DNA of 64,000 nucleotides from Ptychodera flava (GCF_041260155.1 NC_091947.1:34420032-34484031), one strand, 5' to 3'; counted from the stretch's first letter, positions 12,532 to 24,697 are shown. The notes: generated by a model from the letters alone, not told the origin. Translations and numbers: made by a program.

Positions 12532-12534
12532 TGA
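12238..12534 (+). CDS. Cysteine-rich fragment, resembling N-terminus of gag-like proteins of DIRS-type elements
   Basis: From the Met at 12238 the frame reads MAFSYRMCDCKQQFSLQD and then a spaced set of cysteines (CDC, CFRC, C, CDIC) ahead of a WTQDEWSNF stretch. C-x-C ... D-x-H-x-x-C-x-x-C ... C-x-x-C-x-x-W spacing is, from memory, a recurring N-terminal zinc-binding layout in gag-like proteins of marine-invertebrate retroelements (DIRS-type and relatives). Only about 97 residues are present, with no downstream polymerase in the neighbourhood, so at best this is a small fossil fragment. Confidence 0.3.
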   Translation: MAFSYRMCDCKQQFSLQDGHDLCFRCRECTRSQPCDICLTWTQDEWSNFAPSLDDVTPDIPGADPSVSESRVLVGMHRAHMAGDTNTEISSVRFRCRQ

Positions 12535-12539
12535 AGCAA

Positions 12540-12960
12540 AAAGGTGTTCATGCTAAGTTTTTCAGCGGGCAGGCAGATTTCAAAACTAATCAGCGGGCGG
12601 GGAGAAAATATCGATATTTACTGTGGGCGGGAAGAAATTTCATTACTTTCAGCAGGCGGGGAGAAAATTTTTGACAGTGGGCACCGGAAAATACGTAGAG
12701 GGAGGGAAAGCGGCGTGCTTAATAGAACCTAACTTAGAGGGGAGCAATGTTCCAAGGTATACTGCTAACTGCTTGCATGGTTTTGTGTTGATCTGGGTTG
12801 CATAGTGGGCATCTAGTTGGCAATGGGGAATTTCAGTAGTAGGGAGAGGGCAGCGGGGAGCTTGAATTGTTGTGGGGAGTGGGGAGCGGGCAGACTGTAG
12901 ATACCGGAGGGCAGTGGGCATCAAAATTCAGTGGGAAGGCACATTTTCACTGTATACCAG
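12540..12960. repeat. G-rich degenerate repeat region
   Basis: Iterations of GCGGGCGGGGAGAAAAT and related GGGCAGTGGG or GGGGAGCGGGCAG motifs, spaced by about 30-40 bp. The structure looks like a decayed short tandem array. Short frames here are composition artefacts. Confidence 0.5.
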
Positions 12961-14469
12961 TGGGAGGGCAGTTATGAACAGCTCTCACTTTCCCCTCCAA
13001 GTTTTAGGTCAGGGTCAAAAATAAGAAAAATCGGTATATCAGCCTTCAAAACAGGTTTTGTGATGATTTTGAGAAATTCATGAAATTTACCAGTTGGCGG
13101 CACCTGTAGATTGACCTGTAGAAGTGAAGGCAAAGAAGCTGTTCTGAGACAACCAACCCATGTCAACAAAAAATTGAAAAAAATCATGAACGTACTAAAC
13201 AACATATCCAGTATATGTTATGTGACTAAAAAAAAGCATGAAACACACAAAAAGTGTTTATATTATATGTTCTGTTTAAGAAAAACCAAAAAAAAATAAA
13301 AAAAAATACGACCTATCTACCCAACTTTGAAGTCATCCCGCCCGTTGAACAGCTTTTTTTTTGGCCTAATCTTAAAATCATTAGTATAAATGCGCTTGAT
13401 TAATGACAGTAAAGTTTGACCTCCATAACTTCAGACATGTTTGCATTTCATGCCATTAGCTCAAATTTACGTTTCACGATATTAAAACTTAAAATATTAA
13501 ATATTTATTATAATTAAAGAGACACTTCCCAATCCCTGGTTCTGGCATTTAGTGCTTGTGTACATTGACTATTTACACAGTCATCTGTTCTCCTTTGAAA
13601 GTTGTGCTCAGTTTATCAATTTCTTAAGGGCTAAGCTGATAAAAATCTAAAGATAAGAGCGCAATTTTGTCAGTGAACAAAATATCAACATATTCACGTA
13701 TGGTATTCTTACATGTGTATTCCTCCATCCACTTCATTCCATGTACCCAGCGGCCCAAGACGCAAAATGGTTCTTCACCACGAAACAAATTGGTCTGTGC
13801 GCGGTGCAGTTACACGAAATCACGCGTACGCCTGATGGTGGCGCAGTGGTGTGTATCCGTGCTCAGTAACATGTGTTTTCCATTTCTATGTTACGTTTCT
13901 TACTTATGCGGTCCGTGAGTTGAGTGACTTGTCTTCAGTTTTTGAAAGCATCTTTCATAAACTGAAGCTAACTTGTCAGATGTAAACACCTGTTATCTTT
14001 GATACAAAACAGTATCGGCGAAGACTCGACTTCTAAATCTCCCCAACTCTACAACGTAATATGTAGAATCCAAATCTACGTATTATAATAAATGAATGGC
14101 TTAGCATACAGCATAAATTATCTTACAGATACGTCAGAAAACATTAAAGAACAGGAAATATTGTCAGAACAGGATGAGATGATCTCTCAAGTGGAAACTT
14201 GTGTCAACGTCAACCTTCGGTCATTGCTAATGAATTTAGCATCTGTCAAAACAATACATCACTCAACACAAGGCCGGTTACTCCAAGATAGGGAATGTAA
14301 ACAGGCTTAGTGAATCCCGGGGAGCTACGTCTGCTAGCAAGTTACTATCGGTCAAGTTGATTACTATTGGTCAACTTTGAACTTCTGAAATCATTGGGAA
14401 GGAATGAGAAGGTTTACGCTATAATACTTTATTCTAACCTGGAAGTAAATCGTTCGATTATTTTTTAGG
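12961..14469. other. No gene recognised
   Basis: A-rich stretch near 13265-13310, otherwise unremarkable. Short frames at 13.7 kb and 14.1 kb lack motifs and splice context. Confidence 0.45.
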
Positions 14470-15404
14470 GACCGTTCAGTTTTTACGGCCTGGGGGGGGG
14501 GGCCGGAAAATCTTGTCGCCGGTGTTCAAAAAAATGATGACCCCCCTGAATTTTTCGCGAAAAAATGATGACCCCCCTTTGTCAGACGAAAAAAATTTGA
14601 TGACCCCCCCCCGCTGAATAATAACCAAAACCCATATGTCAAATTTACCGGCACGGTTTGGATTTGAACTCCGGTACGCGGCGCACTTTATTCGTGTAGC
14701 AGAGATGAAAGTACACAAACTTCTCAGCCACATCCATGCAAAACATCTGTTAATTAGGACGACTGTAAGGCAATTTTGAACTTCATTTCCATGGACAACT
14801 TATGTCCATGGACATTGTACAAAGTAAACTTTATTTGAGTGGTTCGCCAAAGGCAGCCCTCCGGTTAAGAGGGTCATGGGCCATTACGTAAAGTCAACTT
14901 TATTCTAGTTGGCAACCAAAGGTGGCCCGCTGGTAAAAGAGGGTCGATCATGGCCATTGCACGAAGTAAACTTTACTGACCATGGCCGCTGAAGGCGTCC
15001 GGCCGTTAAGATGGTCATGCGGAATTACAATAAAGTCAATTTATTGTAGTGGGCCGCCGCAGGCGGCCCGCCGTGTAAAGAGGGTCGATCATGGCCATTG
15101 CATGAAGTAAACCTAATTGGAGTGGGCCGCCAAAGGCGTCTGCCCGTTAAGAGGGTCATGGGTAATACATAAAGTATATATTTATTGTAGTGGGCCGCCG
15201 AAGGCGGCCCGCCGGTAAAGAGGGTCGATCATGGCCATGGCATAAAGTGAACTTTATTGTAGGTATTATGTTTTTCAAAATGTGGTGACCCCCCCTTTCC
15301 TACCAGTGAAAAAGTGATGACCCCCCCTTCGTGGATTCCAAAATTATGATGACCCCCCCCTGGATTTTGCCGGCCCCCCCGGGCCGTAAAAACTGAACGG
15401 TACC
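14470..15404. mobile_element. TIR element with G/C-run ends and internal tandem array
   Basis: ACCGTTCAGTTTTTACGGCC at 14471 is mirrored by its complement ending at 15401. Both ends continue into G- or C-runs separated by GATGACCCCCC-type units. TTAGG flanks both sides (14465-14469 and 15405-15409), a possible 5-bp target duplication. The interior (about 14815-15262) is a tandem array of about 72-bp units in alternating versions, with the snap-back GGGCCGCCGAAGGCGGCCC. There is no transposase; the element would be non-autonomous. Confidence 0.6.
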
Positions 15405-15852
15405 TTAGGTTTAACATTTTTGTCGACGCGTCACATAAAAATGGACTGAGACTACAACATTTCGTTCATGTCTCGAAATCATAGCAAGTACTTCCTGTAC
15501 TGGTGCAAACTCTACAACACTGTCTGATATCAAATATGTTTGCTAAGTTGCAAAAATATTTTACAAGTTGCTTGTCTAAATCAAAGGAAAACAGCAAGAA
15601 ACTCTAAAAGTATTACACGTAAATATGACGACGTGTATAATGTCGCTTACTGTTCAAATCGTCTCTTCCACAGGTCCGCGACTTCTGGTGATCACGTGAC
15701 AACGACGTCGAGCTTACTAATGGAACATATCGTGTGGTTCACAATATGATTTTCTGCAGCTCTCCCTCGGTGAGGGGAGGATTGCAGAAAATAAAGACAG
15801 TAATATAATAGTGTAAATGTCTGGCCCATTCTCTTCACCTATTCTAAGTGAC
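15405..15852. other. No gene recognised
   Basis: Spacer with one short plus-strand frame (15540-15749) lacking any motif. Confidence 0.45.
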
Positions 15853-16777
15853 TGGCTAGTTTCTTCAGCCTGGGGGGTGGGGGGGCGGTGGATTCATGGG
15901 GGGGGGGGGTCACCCTGTTTTTGACTTTGGTGATAGGGGGGTCACCATGTTTTTGAAATGCCCAATAGGGGGTCAGTGTGTTTTTGAATTTTGACACAGG
16001 CTCATCATTGCCTAAAATGCTAGTGTCAGCCACAAATTTCATCATTCAGTTGTATTTTTCGGCGCGCCCTTCGGGCGCGTAACTTAAATAATCAGTCATA
16101 TTTTTCAGCACGCCCAACTTTAACATATCAAGCATACATATATCAGAGATATCAGCATGTTCAATATTTTTCAGCGTGCTCTTCAAGCTCATTACTTTAA
16201 TAAATCAGAGTGACATTTTTCAGCACGCCCTCCAGGTGCATGACTTTAGTATACATGGCATATACATAAGAGATATCGGGATGTTTCATATTTTTCGGAG
16301 CGCCCTTCGGGCGCCATACTTTAATAAATCAGACATATATGTCAGAGATATCTTGATGTTTGCTGAGTGAAAGTGTATACCGTTATGAAATCTGCATTTC
16401 ATATGAAAAGCATGACAAATTCTCTCTCTATGAGAATTCAGTATGAGAAAGCAACATGCACTATTATTTCACAATATATATTTGATACAGTGACAAAGTA
16501 TCTTTCCTTCTCATTGATGCAACTATTTTCCTTTGTGTCTCAGGTTTTCTGTAGTAAGATGCTTTTTTTATGAACAAAATAACAGTTAAAAAGGCACTTT
16601 TTGTCATTATTATCTGTGCTTTTATGGTTTCAATGTTACAAGAAAAGGTCCCCTCAGACACTGTCCACATCAGATTTGGCTAAAAAAGCTCTCTATGGCT
16701 CCTGAGGAGATTTAATTGGATGGTTGGCAAGTCTTAACACCCATCAAAGTTTTTGATTCACTGCTTTTTCCTCTTTG
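15853..16777 (+). repeat. Dispersed repeat family R2, copy 1
   Basis: The start is G-run rich (GGGGGGTCACCATGTTTTTG and variants), followed by a short tandem series in which GCGCCCTTCGGGCGC-type or CACGCCC-type motifs alternate with TTTTTCAGC and TCAGAGATATC (about 16050-16360), then an AT-rich unique part ending in TTGATTCACTGCTTTTTCCTC. An inverted, diverged copy is found at 33691-34636. Open frames in it are chance. Confidence 0.7.
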
Positions 16778-19122
16778 TACGTAAATGTTATTGTACTCTG
16801 CATCCACTGATACATACCGGTATGTTATCATTCCAATCCTGTTCACATCCACATTTCTCACTCATTATCACTATCAGGTGTGATTGCCACAACGATACCT
16901 TGTATGACTATGTTTGCCTGTTTCCATTTGTCTCTCTGAACACCAAATTGTAGCCATTTCAATTCCCAATATATAACATGTCCACACAAACATTGCAAAT
17001 TTCCAACCGACCAACAACTCTGATCAGTCTGACTGCGAGTTCTTGAGAAAAAAAACACATACAGTGTAGTGGAATTCAACTCCCTTCAGATGCTGACACT
17101 CTCCGCCTTCATACTAAGTCAATCAGAGAGATGGAAACAGATCATCTGCATACCGGTAGTCAAATTACCAATACAGATTTTTGTTTACTGTTTGTGAATT
17201 CTGCAATATCGCTGTTTGTGAAATCACGTACTTGTCAAGGCATCATAAAATTAAAGAAGTTCACTGGTGTCACTGTAATACATCAATGAAATGTAGAAAC
17301 TTTCATAGCTTCTGAAGTTCAATATATGGTCAGCTGTCTACCAGGTACAAATTATATTGTGAAGTTCAATATATTGTGTATTATTTTTTACACACCTATG
17401 TGTGTAACCTATGCCATATAATTGTACGGTAAGTTACTGTATCTGTGGATGTGGAGTACAATAACATTTATGTACGGTACCATAACTTTGGGTGTTATTT
17501 CATGCTATTTGACCATTGACCTTGTGACAGTTTCCCATAACAACTCAAAAAACAAGCCAAGAATTACCAATTTTATTGTCAAAGTATGAAAAGTTAATAT
17601 CACCCAGTCATGCAGGAGAGTGATGGCAAGGCCAAAAATTTTGATTCTATGTGAAATAATCCTGCTGAAATACAGTTTCTTCACGCTGTTTTGAGTTCAT
17701 TGAATATTAAAGGGATGGTCAACTGAAAATATCATCTACTGTATACAGGTGTATATTTATGCCAGAAATGCATTTATCATTACTTTTTGCACAGAAAGTG
17801 CGGTTTGTTGAAGTTATACACGAAAATAAATACTAAAATCAATTAATATGGAGCTTTTTCTATTCGACCGTGCACAGCCATATTTGCTACTCATCCGTAA
17901 AGACAATTATCATCAAAAGCCACAGCTATGAAAATGATACAAGTTCGTTGATGCCAAAAGCAGTGTTGTTTGACGTTATGTAACGAGAAATAATTGGTGA
18001 TCATAGGTTCTAATTTTTACAATGAAATTTGAAATGCAGTTACCAATGCATTGGATCGGTTGATTTCCATTCAACCAGTTCTTGCGTCTCTGATTCCAGA
18101 ATCAATTTGTCCACAAACTGTATAAAATTAAGCACACAAAATTTTGATTTACCTGGTAGAATCAATTTTGCTCATATATTGCATTAGTATACTTCAATAG
18201 TTCTACTAAATCACCTTTTTATAAAGTGTCTACGGACATTGGGAGGATGGCAGGGGGTGTAGAAGGGGTTCAATTTTTGTTCTTTTTCACTACGGTCATT
18301 GCAGTGTAAACATTGAAGTGTCTCTCTTCTCAGTAATCAGACCAGTGATAAATTATTTTGTCCTGTCACGCTACAATTGATTAGAACTCTTTAAATTTAT
18401 ACTAAAAACTGCTAAAATCAAAACACTCATTGACAAAAGAAAGTGACCAGTCCAAAGGGAAGCTGCTACCACATGGCACCTGAACGAACTTTTTGTTCAC
18501 CGTTCACACCCGACACCCGTGAAAGTGAATTAAAACAAAATAAAACACATGTTCAATAAAGTTTGACAAGTGCTCTATGCACGTAAGCTAAACTATTAAC
18601 TAAAACTCACGAAGAAATATTGCTTCTTTATCAGTTGCCAAAATATCCCGGATCCCGCAGCCAAAATGGCTTGGGGTTGGGAAATTGGGTGCTGGAAACG
18701 ACTTCGGCCGTAACTGTTGGGTACGGAAACGACCAGTTACCATAGGAAGCCATACAAGTTTATAATGCATGGGGTTGAACGGATCTTCGATCGCCTGGTG
18801 ACGAAGTCAACTTAGCAACCAAATTGATATGTTTTCGGGCAAAACACCTTGATTAGCATTGCAAGCTATTATCAATTTGTCGTTGGATTTCAAACACTTG
18901 AATAGAATTGAATGTCGAATTTGCTCCTCTTTTTAATAACAACGTACTTTTATCGAAAAATGCGAACTCAAAGTGCTGATATAAATTTATAGCAAGGAAA
19001 AGGAGTGACAGATTTACGAGACAATTTCAAGCGCCATGGGGAGGAGGGAGACAAAGCGGACGACCGGAAATGCCTCAGTTGTCAACTTGAAATGGAGTGT
19101 CCTTCGTCAAGCGAAACAATAG
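16778..19122. other. No gene recognised
   Basis: About 2.3 kb of AT-rich DNA up to the LTR element. No domain-bearing frame, tandem array or long inverted repeat was recognised. Confidence 0.45.
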
Positions 19123-19126
19123 ATGT

Positions 19127-19695
19127 TGTTACGTGCAGAGAAAACGAACAAAAGGGTGAACTCAGCAGTTAACGTTTAAACAAAATTTATTACGAAAATA
19201 AAACTAATTGCTAAGTTAGGGATAGAATACAAGCTTTAAAGTGTACAGACTACTTATCTCAGCTGGGAAGGCAAAGCTCCAGTCTCAGAGTTGTAACAGT
19301 CAGTCGGATGAATGAACAGTCCTTTGGTTTGCAGGCTTGAAGCTACACAAAGTCCACAGTATAAATCCAGCGTTGACAGTGAAGGTCTTGAAAAGTCTTG
19401 AGAATGACTACTGCTGGAGTTTAGTAACACACAAGAGACACGATCCCAAAAGTCTGACTGGAAGCTGAGCACGTCCCTTTTATAAAGGCATATAAGAACA
19501 ATCTAGAACTTTTATTGACATGCTAATTACTGTTCTAAAATTATCTCCCTTACACAACTAATCAACTTTCCAGAACATTCCAAACATGACTAATTGAATT
19601 CAAGGTTGTGAGGTCATCAAGGGCAGTGACCTTGAGAATGTTCTAGACTAATTGAACTCAGGTCATGATGAGTGTGGGGAATGACCTACATAACA
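19127..19695 (-). repeat. LTR (3' LTR in element orientation)
   Basis: Direct repeat of the copy at 24718-25287. On the minus strand it contains a TATAAAAGGG promoter-like motif (complement near 19473-19482) and an AATAAA polyadenylation-type signal further on. Confidence 0.92.
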
Positions 19696-19708
19696 CACCC
19701 CCTCTTCA
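19696..19708 (-). promoter_or_regulatory. Polypurine tract
   Basis: On the minus strand a purine run reading GAAGAGGGGG lies immediately before the 3' LTR, the expected position of the plus-strand primer. Confidence 0.75.
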
Positions 19709-19928
19709 AAAAAAGAAAATTTTTCAAAGAAAAATCTTTCTTTTACAAATGTAATCTTGAAAAAGATTTCAGTACTCAATTTTTTTTTTTTTTTTTCTCT
19801 AAAGTAAAATTTCTTGAAAGTGAACAACAATAAACTCTAAATACGAGAGAGACAGTCTGCAATTAAATTATCTCTGCCTTTGATATGTCTAATGTCAAGA
19901 TTAAACTCCTGTAACATTAAACTCCATC

Positions 19929-22283
19929 TTAGCAATCTCTGATTTTTGCCTTTAAATTTCTGCAGAAAACAAGAGGGTTGTGATCAATATAAACCACTAT
20001 TGGCTGATTTGAAGAAGTAACATAAACTTCAAAATGCTGTAAAGCTAATATCAAAGATAAACACTCTTTTTCAATTGTAGAGTAGTTTCTCTGGGATTTG
20101 TTAAATTTGCGTGAAAAATAGCAAACAGGATGATCTATCCCATGACTATCCTCTTGCAATAAAACAGCACCAGCAGCCGTATCACTAGCATCTACAGCTA
20201 ATTTGAATGGCAAAGTGAAATCTGGTGCAGACAACACTGGAGCACTTTGCAGTATGGCTTTAAGTGTATCAAATGCCTGTTGGCATTGCTCTGACCAAAC
20301 AAACTTTACTTTCTTTTTAAGTAAGTTAGTCAAAGGCTCAGTAATTGTGGAGAAATTTGGACAGAATTTTCTGTAGTAACCAGCCATACCGAGAAAGCGC
20401 ATCAGTTGTCGTTTGCAGTTTGGTATGGGAAAACTTGAAATGGCACTGATTTTGGCATCAACAGGTTTTACCTCACCCTGTCCTACAGTATGTCCGAGGT
20501 AAGTTACCCTCGCCCAGCCAAACTCAGATTTGGCAAGGTTGACAGTCAACATTGCTTTGCTCAGTCTCTCAAAGAACTTCCGCATGAGCTTTATGTGTTC
20601 CTCCCAGGTGTCACTATACAGGACAACGTCGTCAACGTAAGCTGCACATCCGTCTAGCCCGGATATGACGTCGTTGATCATCCGTTGGAACGTTGCCGGA
20701 GAGTTCTTCATTCCGAATGGCATCACCTTGTACTGGAACAATCCGTCTGGTGTAACAAAGGCGGATATTTCACGAGCACGATCCGTCAGAGGGACTTGCC
20801 AAAATCCCTTCAGTAGGTCAAATTTCGTCACATACTTGGCTTTTCCCACTCGGTCGATGCAGTCATCAATCCTCGGGATTGGGAAAGTGTCTGTCTTTGT
20901 TAAAGTGTTGACCTTCCTAAAGTCCGTGCACATACGATAATTGTGATCTGATTTGGGAACAAGTATGCACGGCGAACTCCAGTTACTTTTACTGGGTTCA
21001 ATAAAGTCATTGTCCAGCAGGTATTTGACTTCTTCCTGGAGATATTTCGCTTTTGTTGGATTCAGTCTGTATGGATGTTGTTTTACAGGCTTACTGTCCC
21101 CAACATCAACGTCGTGATAGATGACGTTTGTCCTCGTTGGAACATCTTTAAACAGGTGTTTATATTCGTGGAGCAGTTCTTTCACCTGTTGTTGTTGTGA
21201 TGGCTGGAGGTGTGCCAACTTTGTAGACTCCAGCTTCTCCAGGATTTCTGAGTTCTGAAGCTTGACCGAGCCCAGCTTTGAGTTTAGAGTATTTTCACTC
21301 AAGTCAGTTTCAGTATCACTATCTTCATAATGGTTTGAACTGACTGCACTGACAGGCTGAGTTATAGTAGGATTATCCCTATCCAAATATGGCTTAAGCA
21401 TGTTTATGTGACATAGCTGTTTTTGTTTTCGCCTGTCAGGTGTTATTATGATGTAATTTAAATCACTCAATTTCTTATCAATTAGGTATGGCCCAAAGTA
21501 ACGAGCATGGAGTGGTTTGCCAGGAACCGGAAGTAGAACAAGAACTTTTTGACCTGGTTCAAACTTCCGTTTTGAGGTGTTTTTATCATATTTGGTTTTC
21601 ATTGACTGCTGAGATGACTCAAGATTTTCTCTGGCTAATTCACATGCTTTAGAGAGTTTTGTACGAAAATCTGACACATATTGCAAAATATTCAGACAAT
21701 CATCATCGTCTGATAGGAATTTCTCTTTAACGAGCTTAAGTGGGCCACGGACTGTATGTCCAAATACAAGCTCAAATGGGCTAAAACCAAGAGACTCCTG
21801 AATTGACTCTCTAACAGCAAAGAGCAAAAAATGAATTCCTTCATCCCACTGTTTCTCTGTGTCAAAACAGTAGGTCCTAATCATGTTTTTCAAAGTTTGA
21901 TGAAATCGCTCAAGAGCACCCTGACTTTCTGGATGATAGGCGGATGACCTATACTGTTTAATGCCTAGCTGATCCATTACTTGTTGAAAAATTCCAGACA
22001 TAAAGTTGGAGCCTTGATCGGACTGGACACATTTAGGGAGGCCAAATAAAGTGAAAAATCTGACTAAAGCTTTCACTATAGTCTTTGTCTTTATATTTCT
22101 CAGTGGTATGGCTTCTGGGAACCGAGTTGATGTACACATTATTGTCAGCATGTACTCATTTCCTGATCTTGTTTTTGGTAGGGGCCCAACACAGTCTATT
22201 AGTATCCTACTAAATGGTTCTTGAAATGCAGGAATTGGCTGTAAAGGGGCCTTTGGAATGGTCTGATTTGGCTTTCCTACCAT
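19929..22283 (-). CDS. pol: Integrase-RT-RNase H polyprotein part of the Gmr1-like element
   Basis: A single frame of 784 residues holds, in order: the integrase core (about 20-180) with D30, D89 and E125, 35 residues between the last two; a GPY/F-type module around YFGPYLI (about 262-268); a linker; reverse transcriptase (about 410-600) with YVDD at 549-552; and RNase H (about 690-784) with AVDAS and IDHNP. Integrase before RT in one frame is direct evidence for the Gmr1 gene order, which parallels Ty1/copia although RT and the GPY/F module are of Ty3/gypsy type. The enzyme set would copy the RNA to DNA and insert it. Confidence 0.92.
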   Translation of the reverse strand: MVGKPNQTIPKAPLQPIPAFQEPFSRILIDCVGPLPKTRSGNEYMLTIMCTSTRFPEAIPLRNIKTKTIVKALVRFFTLFGLPKCVQSDQGSNFMSGIFQQVMDQLGIKQYRSSAYHPESQGALERFHQTLKNMIRTYCFDTEKQWDEGIHFLLFAVRESIQESLGFSPFELVFGHTVRGPLKLVKEKFLSDDDDCLNILQYVSDFRTKLSKACELARENLESSQQSMKTKYDKNTSKRKFEPGQKVLVLLPVPGKPLHARYFGPYLIDKKLSDLNYIIITPDRRKQKQLCHINMLKPYLDRDNPTITQPVSAVSSNHYEDSDTETDLSENTLNSKLGSVKLQNSEILEKLESTKLAHLQPSQQQQVKELLHEYKHLFKDVPTRTNVIYHDVDVGDSKPVKQHPYRLNPTKAKYLQEEVKYLLDNDFIEPSKSNWSSPCILVPKSDHNYRMCTDFRKVNTLTKTDTFPIPRIDDCIDRVGKAKYVTKFDLLKGFWQVPLTDRAREISAFVTPDGLFQYKVMPFGMKNSPATFQRMINDVISGLDGCAAYVDDVVLYSDTWEEHIKLMRKFFERLSKAMLTVNLAKSEFGWARVTYLGHTVGQGEVKPVDAKISAISSFPIPNCKRQLMRFLGMAGYYRKFCPNFSTITEPLTNLLKKKVKFVWSEQCQQAFDTLKAILQSAPVLSAPDFTLPFKLAVDASDTAAGAVLLQEDSHGIDHPVCYFSRKFNKSQRNYSTIEKECLSLILALQHFEVYVTSSNQPIVVYIDHNPLVFCRNLKAKIRDC

Positions 22284-23150
22284 TTGACATGTGTGACAAG
22301 TTTTACAGAATGTGCTACATCCTGCCTGAGATTAGGCCAATAAAAGTGACTGAGAATTTTATGATAAGTTTTCCTGACTCCTAAGTGACCAGCCCAGGGG
22401 GTTTCATGGGCCAGGCGCAATATTTCAGCACGGTAGGGCTTTGGAACCACAATTTGATGTTTTATAGCCCAATCGTCATCAACCAAAACATCTGGAGGTC
22501 TCCATTTACGCATGAGAATACCAGACTTTGTATAATAGGAAACAGAGCTATCTGAAGTTTTACCTTCATCATCTACCCTGTCAAACAAAGACAAAATATC
22601 TGGGTCTTTGTGTTGTTCTGCAATGAGATTTGATCTAGAAAATGTCTGACTTTGGTCAGCAGAAGTTTTACTGGAAGTTTCAAATCCACGAGGGATAACG
22701 GAATGATCCGTGTCAAACACCTGACTGAGAAAGGTGTCATTTAAGTCAACATCTGTGACATTATTTTTGAGAGTATTTTGATTCTCGGAAGTTTTCTTTG
22801 ACATGGCTCGAGTAATGGCACATGAAGGAAATAAATCGGGTATCTCTTGTTCAATTGGCTCTGGATCCTGATCTAAACTAGGATTATCAGTCACAAGTGA
22901 TTAGTAATGACCTTGTCCCCAGCAAGGTCGTTTCCAAGAAGAAGGTGAATCCCTTCAAAAGGCAAAAAAGGCCTAATACCTAAAACCACAGGTCCAGAAA
23001 CAAAGTCCGAAGACAAATAGACATTATGGAGAGGAACAGGAATGTAGTCATTACAATCTACCCCCTTAATAAGAACTTTAGAACCTGAAAATGACTTTTC
23101 AGAAAACGGCAGGGTATCTGCCAACAAAAGAGACTGGGAAGCCCCGGTAT
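22277..23150 (-). CDS. pol: Protease-like and integrase N-terminal region of the Gmr1-like element
   Basis: Downstream of gag on the minus strand the sequence encodes a DTGAS motif, typical of retropepsin active sites, near 23140, followed by a hydrophobic segment (FVSGPVVLGIRPFLPF) fitting the protease core. Further on lies a region with YWPNLRQDV and HETPWAGHLG, typical of the zinc-binding N-terminal domain of Ty3/gypsy integrases. This segment is part of the polyprotein region, is not in one continuous frame, and is described only as a component of the fossil element. Confidence 0.65.
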
Positions 23151-23153
23151 CTC

Positions 23154-24497
23154 TTAAAATTTTGACAGGGGTAGCGGAAGAGAAATCACTAGAAAGTGAT
23201 ATAAAACCATTATGAATAAATGGCTCGAAATACCCATAATGCTATCTTGAGAAGAATTGACCTTGACCTCATTAATTGGGGATAAGAGGGGTTTAACCTC
23301 AGAAAATGTGTTGCACACATTATTAGACTCTAATTGAGTTGATGAAGAAATAAAGCCGGTGGGCTTAGATCCACTTTGACCACTTTGACCTTCACGTTTT
23401 CTTTTCAATTTGAAACACTCTGACATTAAATGGCCGTCTTTCTTACAATAATTACAAGAAAATGTACCAAACTGTTTGCCAGAAGGAGATTGAGACTTGG
23501 GATCTGATGATGTGGGAGTGTTACTTGAACTCTGTGAACTGTTGTCATTTGATTTTCTACTCTCCTTTGAAAAATTCTTGGATGAAAAGGACGAGTTAAA
23601 TTTACCTGCATTGTTTCTGTATGAAAAGGACTGGGGTGGTTTGCTGAGAAATGAAGATTTGTGAGTCAATGAGTAATCATCGGCCAAACGTGCAGCAACC
23701 TCCAATGTATCTGCCTTTTGTTCATTGATAAACGTCTTGATGTCACTCCGAATGCACCTCTTAAATTCCTCAATCAAAACAAGTTGTCGTAATTTGTCAT
23801 AATTCTGACTGACCTTTTCAGAAGAACACCAACGATCAAACAGTTGTTCTTTTGTTCGAGCAAATTCAACATAAGTTTGATCTTTCACCTTCTCACAATC
23901 CCTAAATTTCTGACGGTACGCTTCAGGCACCAACTCATAACCCTTGAGAATTAATTCCTTCACAGAATCATAATTTGAAGCCTGCTCTACTGACAACTGA
24001 ATGTAAATTTCTCTGGCTTTACCCACCAAAGCACTCTGCAAAAGCATAGACCAGGACTCCTTAGGCCAATTCAGACTCTGAGCAATTTTCTCAAAATGAA
24101 GGAAATATTTATCAACATCCTTTTCTTGGAAAGGGGGAACTAACCTGAAATGCTTAGTGATGTCAAACTTGTCTGAAGGGAAGAATTTTCCTGACTGTCC
24201 AAGCTCTAAACGTTTTATTTCTACCTGTAATCGCTGTTCTTCTAATCGCAATTCTTTTTCTCTCTGTCTTTCTTCCATTTCTAACTGCATTTGTATTTTT
24301 TCTTTTTCTAATGCCTGTCTCTCTTTTTCCATTTGTAATTCTAGTTTCTTGATCTCCAAATTTGTCTGCATTTCTAATTCTAATTTTCTGAGTTCAGAGG
24401 TAGACTCGGGCTCATAATCTTTCAGGGTGGATTCCTCAAATTGGCCTAAATCAACTAGATGTTTGGCAATACGGTACTGTATTTCCCTCTTGCGCAT
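23154..24497 (-). CDS. gag: Gag of the Gmr1-like element, coiled coil + SCAN-like capsid + CCHC knuckle
   Basis: A frame of 447 residues. Residues about 30-100 form a Glu/Lys/Leu-rich coiled coil. Residues about 105-280 form the capsid part; its C-terminal half (about 185-280, with ELVPEAYRQKFRD, LFDRWC and LIEEFKRCI) resembles the vertebrate SCAN domain. A Ser-rich linker leads to a CCHC zinc knuckle at about 348-361 (C-x2-C-x4-H-x4-C). Published work derives the SCAN domain from Gmr1-type gag, which fits this call. Gag would build the particle and bind RNA through the knuckle. Part of an LTR element, described as a fossil. Confidence 0.85.
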   Translation of the reverse strand: MRKREIQYRIAKHLVDLGQFEESTLKDYEPESTSELRKLELEMQTNLEIKKLELQMEKERQALEKEKIQMQLEMEERQREKELRLEEQRLQVEIKRLELGQSGKFFPSDKFDITKHFRLVPPFQEKDVDKYFLHFEKIAQSLNWPKESWSMLLQSALVGKAREIYIQLSVEQASNYDSVKELILKGYELVPEAYRQKFRDCEKVKDQTYVEFARTKEQLFDRWCSSEKVSQNYDKLRQLVLIEEFKRCIRSDIKTFINEQKADTLEVAARLADDYSLTHKSSFLSKPPQSFSYRNNAGKFNSSFSSKNFSKESRKSNDNSSQSSSNTPTSSDPKSQSPSGKQFGTFSCNYCKKDGHLMSECFKLKRKREGQSGQSGSKPTGFISSSTQLESNNVCNTFSEVKPLLSPINEVKVNSSQDSIMGISSHLFIMVLYHFLVISLPLPLSKF

Positions 24498-24697
24498 AGA
24501 TCTTTTGACGTCTACTTTGAGGAAATTGCCAGTGCTATGAGGTCATCTTTTCTGAGAGAATCAAATGTGTCCTGATCAAGGTCATCCATTTCCTCTGGTT
24601 TAAATTCCGCCATGATTAAATTTCGCTGAGTTCACAGTATACTGTAGTTTTTGAAAAAGGCAGGCAAAATGTTGTCAAACGGCTCAAAATATTCGTC

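Noticed and set aside
15229-16045. Frames rich in Pro-Pro and Gly
   Set aside because: They come from the C-run/G-run repeats and have no independent support.
19254-19472. 72-codon minus-strand frame, repeated at 24845-25063
   Set aside because: It lies in both LTRs and overlaps the promoter region; repeated only because the LTRs are, with no known domain.
20665-20940. Plus-strand frame of 91 codons
   Set aside because: Antisense shadow of the reverse transcriptase domain.
24157-24417. Plus-strand Ser/Cys-rich frame
   Set aside because: Antisense of the gag coiled coil; low-complexity artefact.
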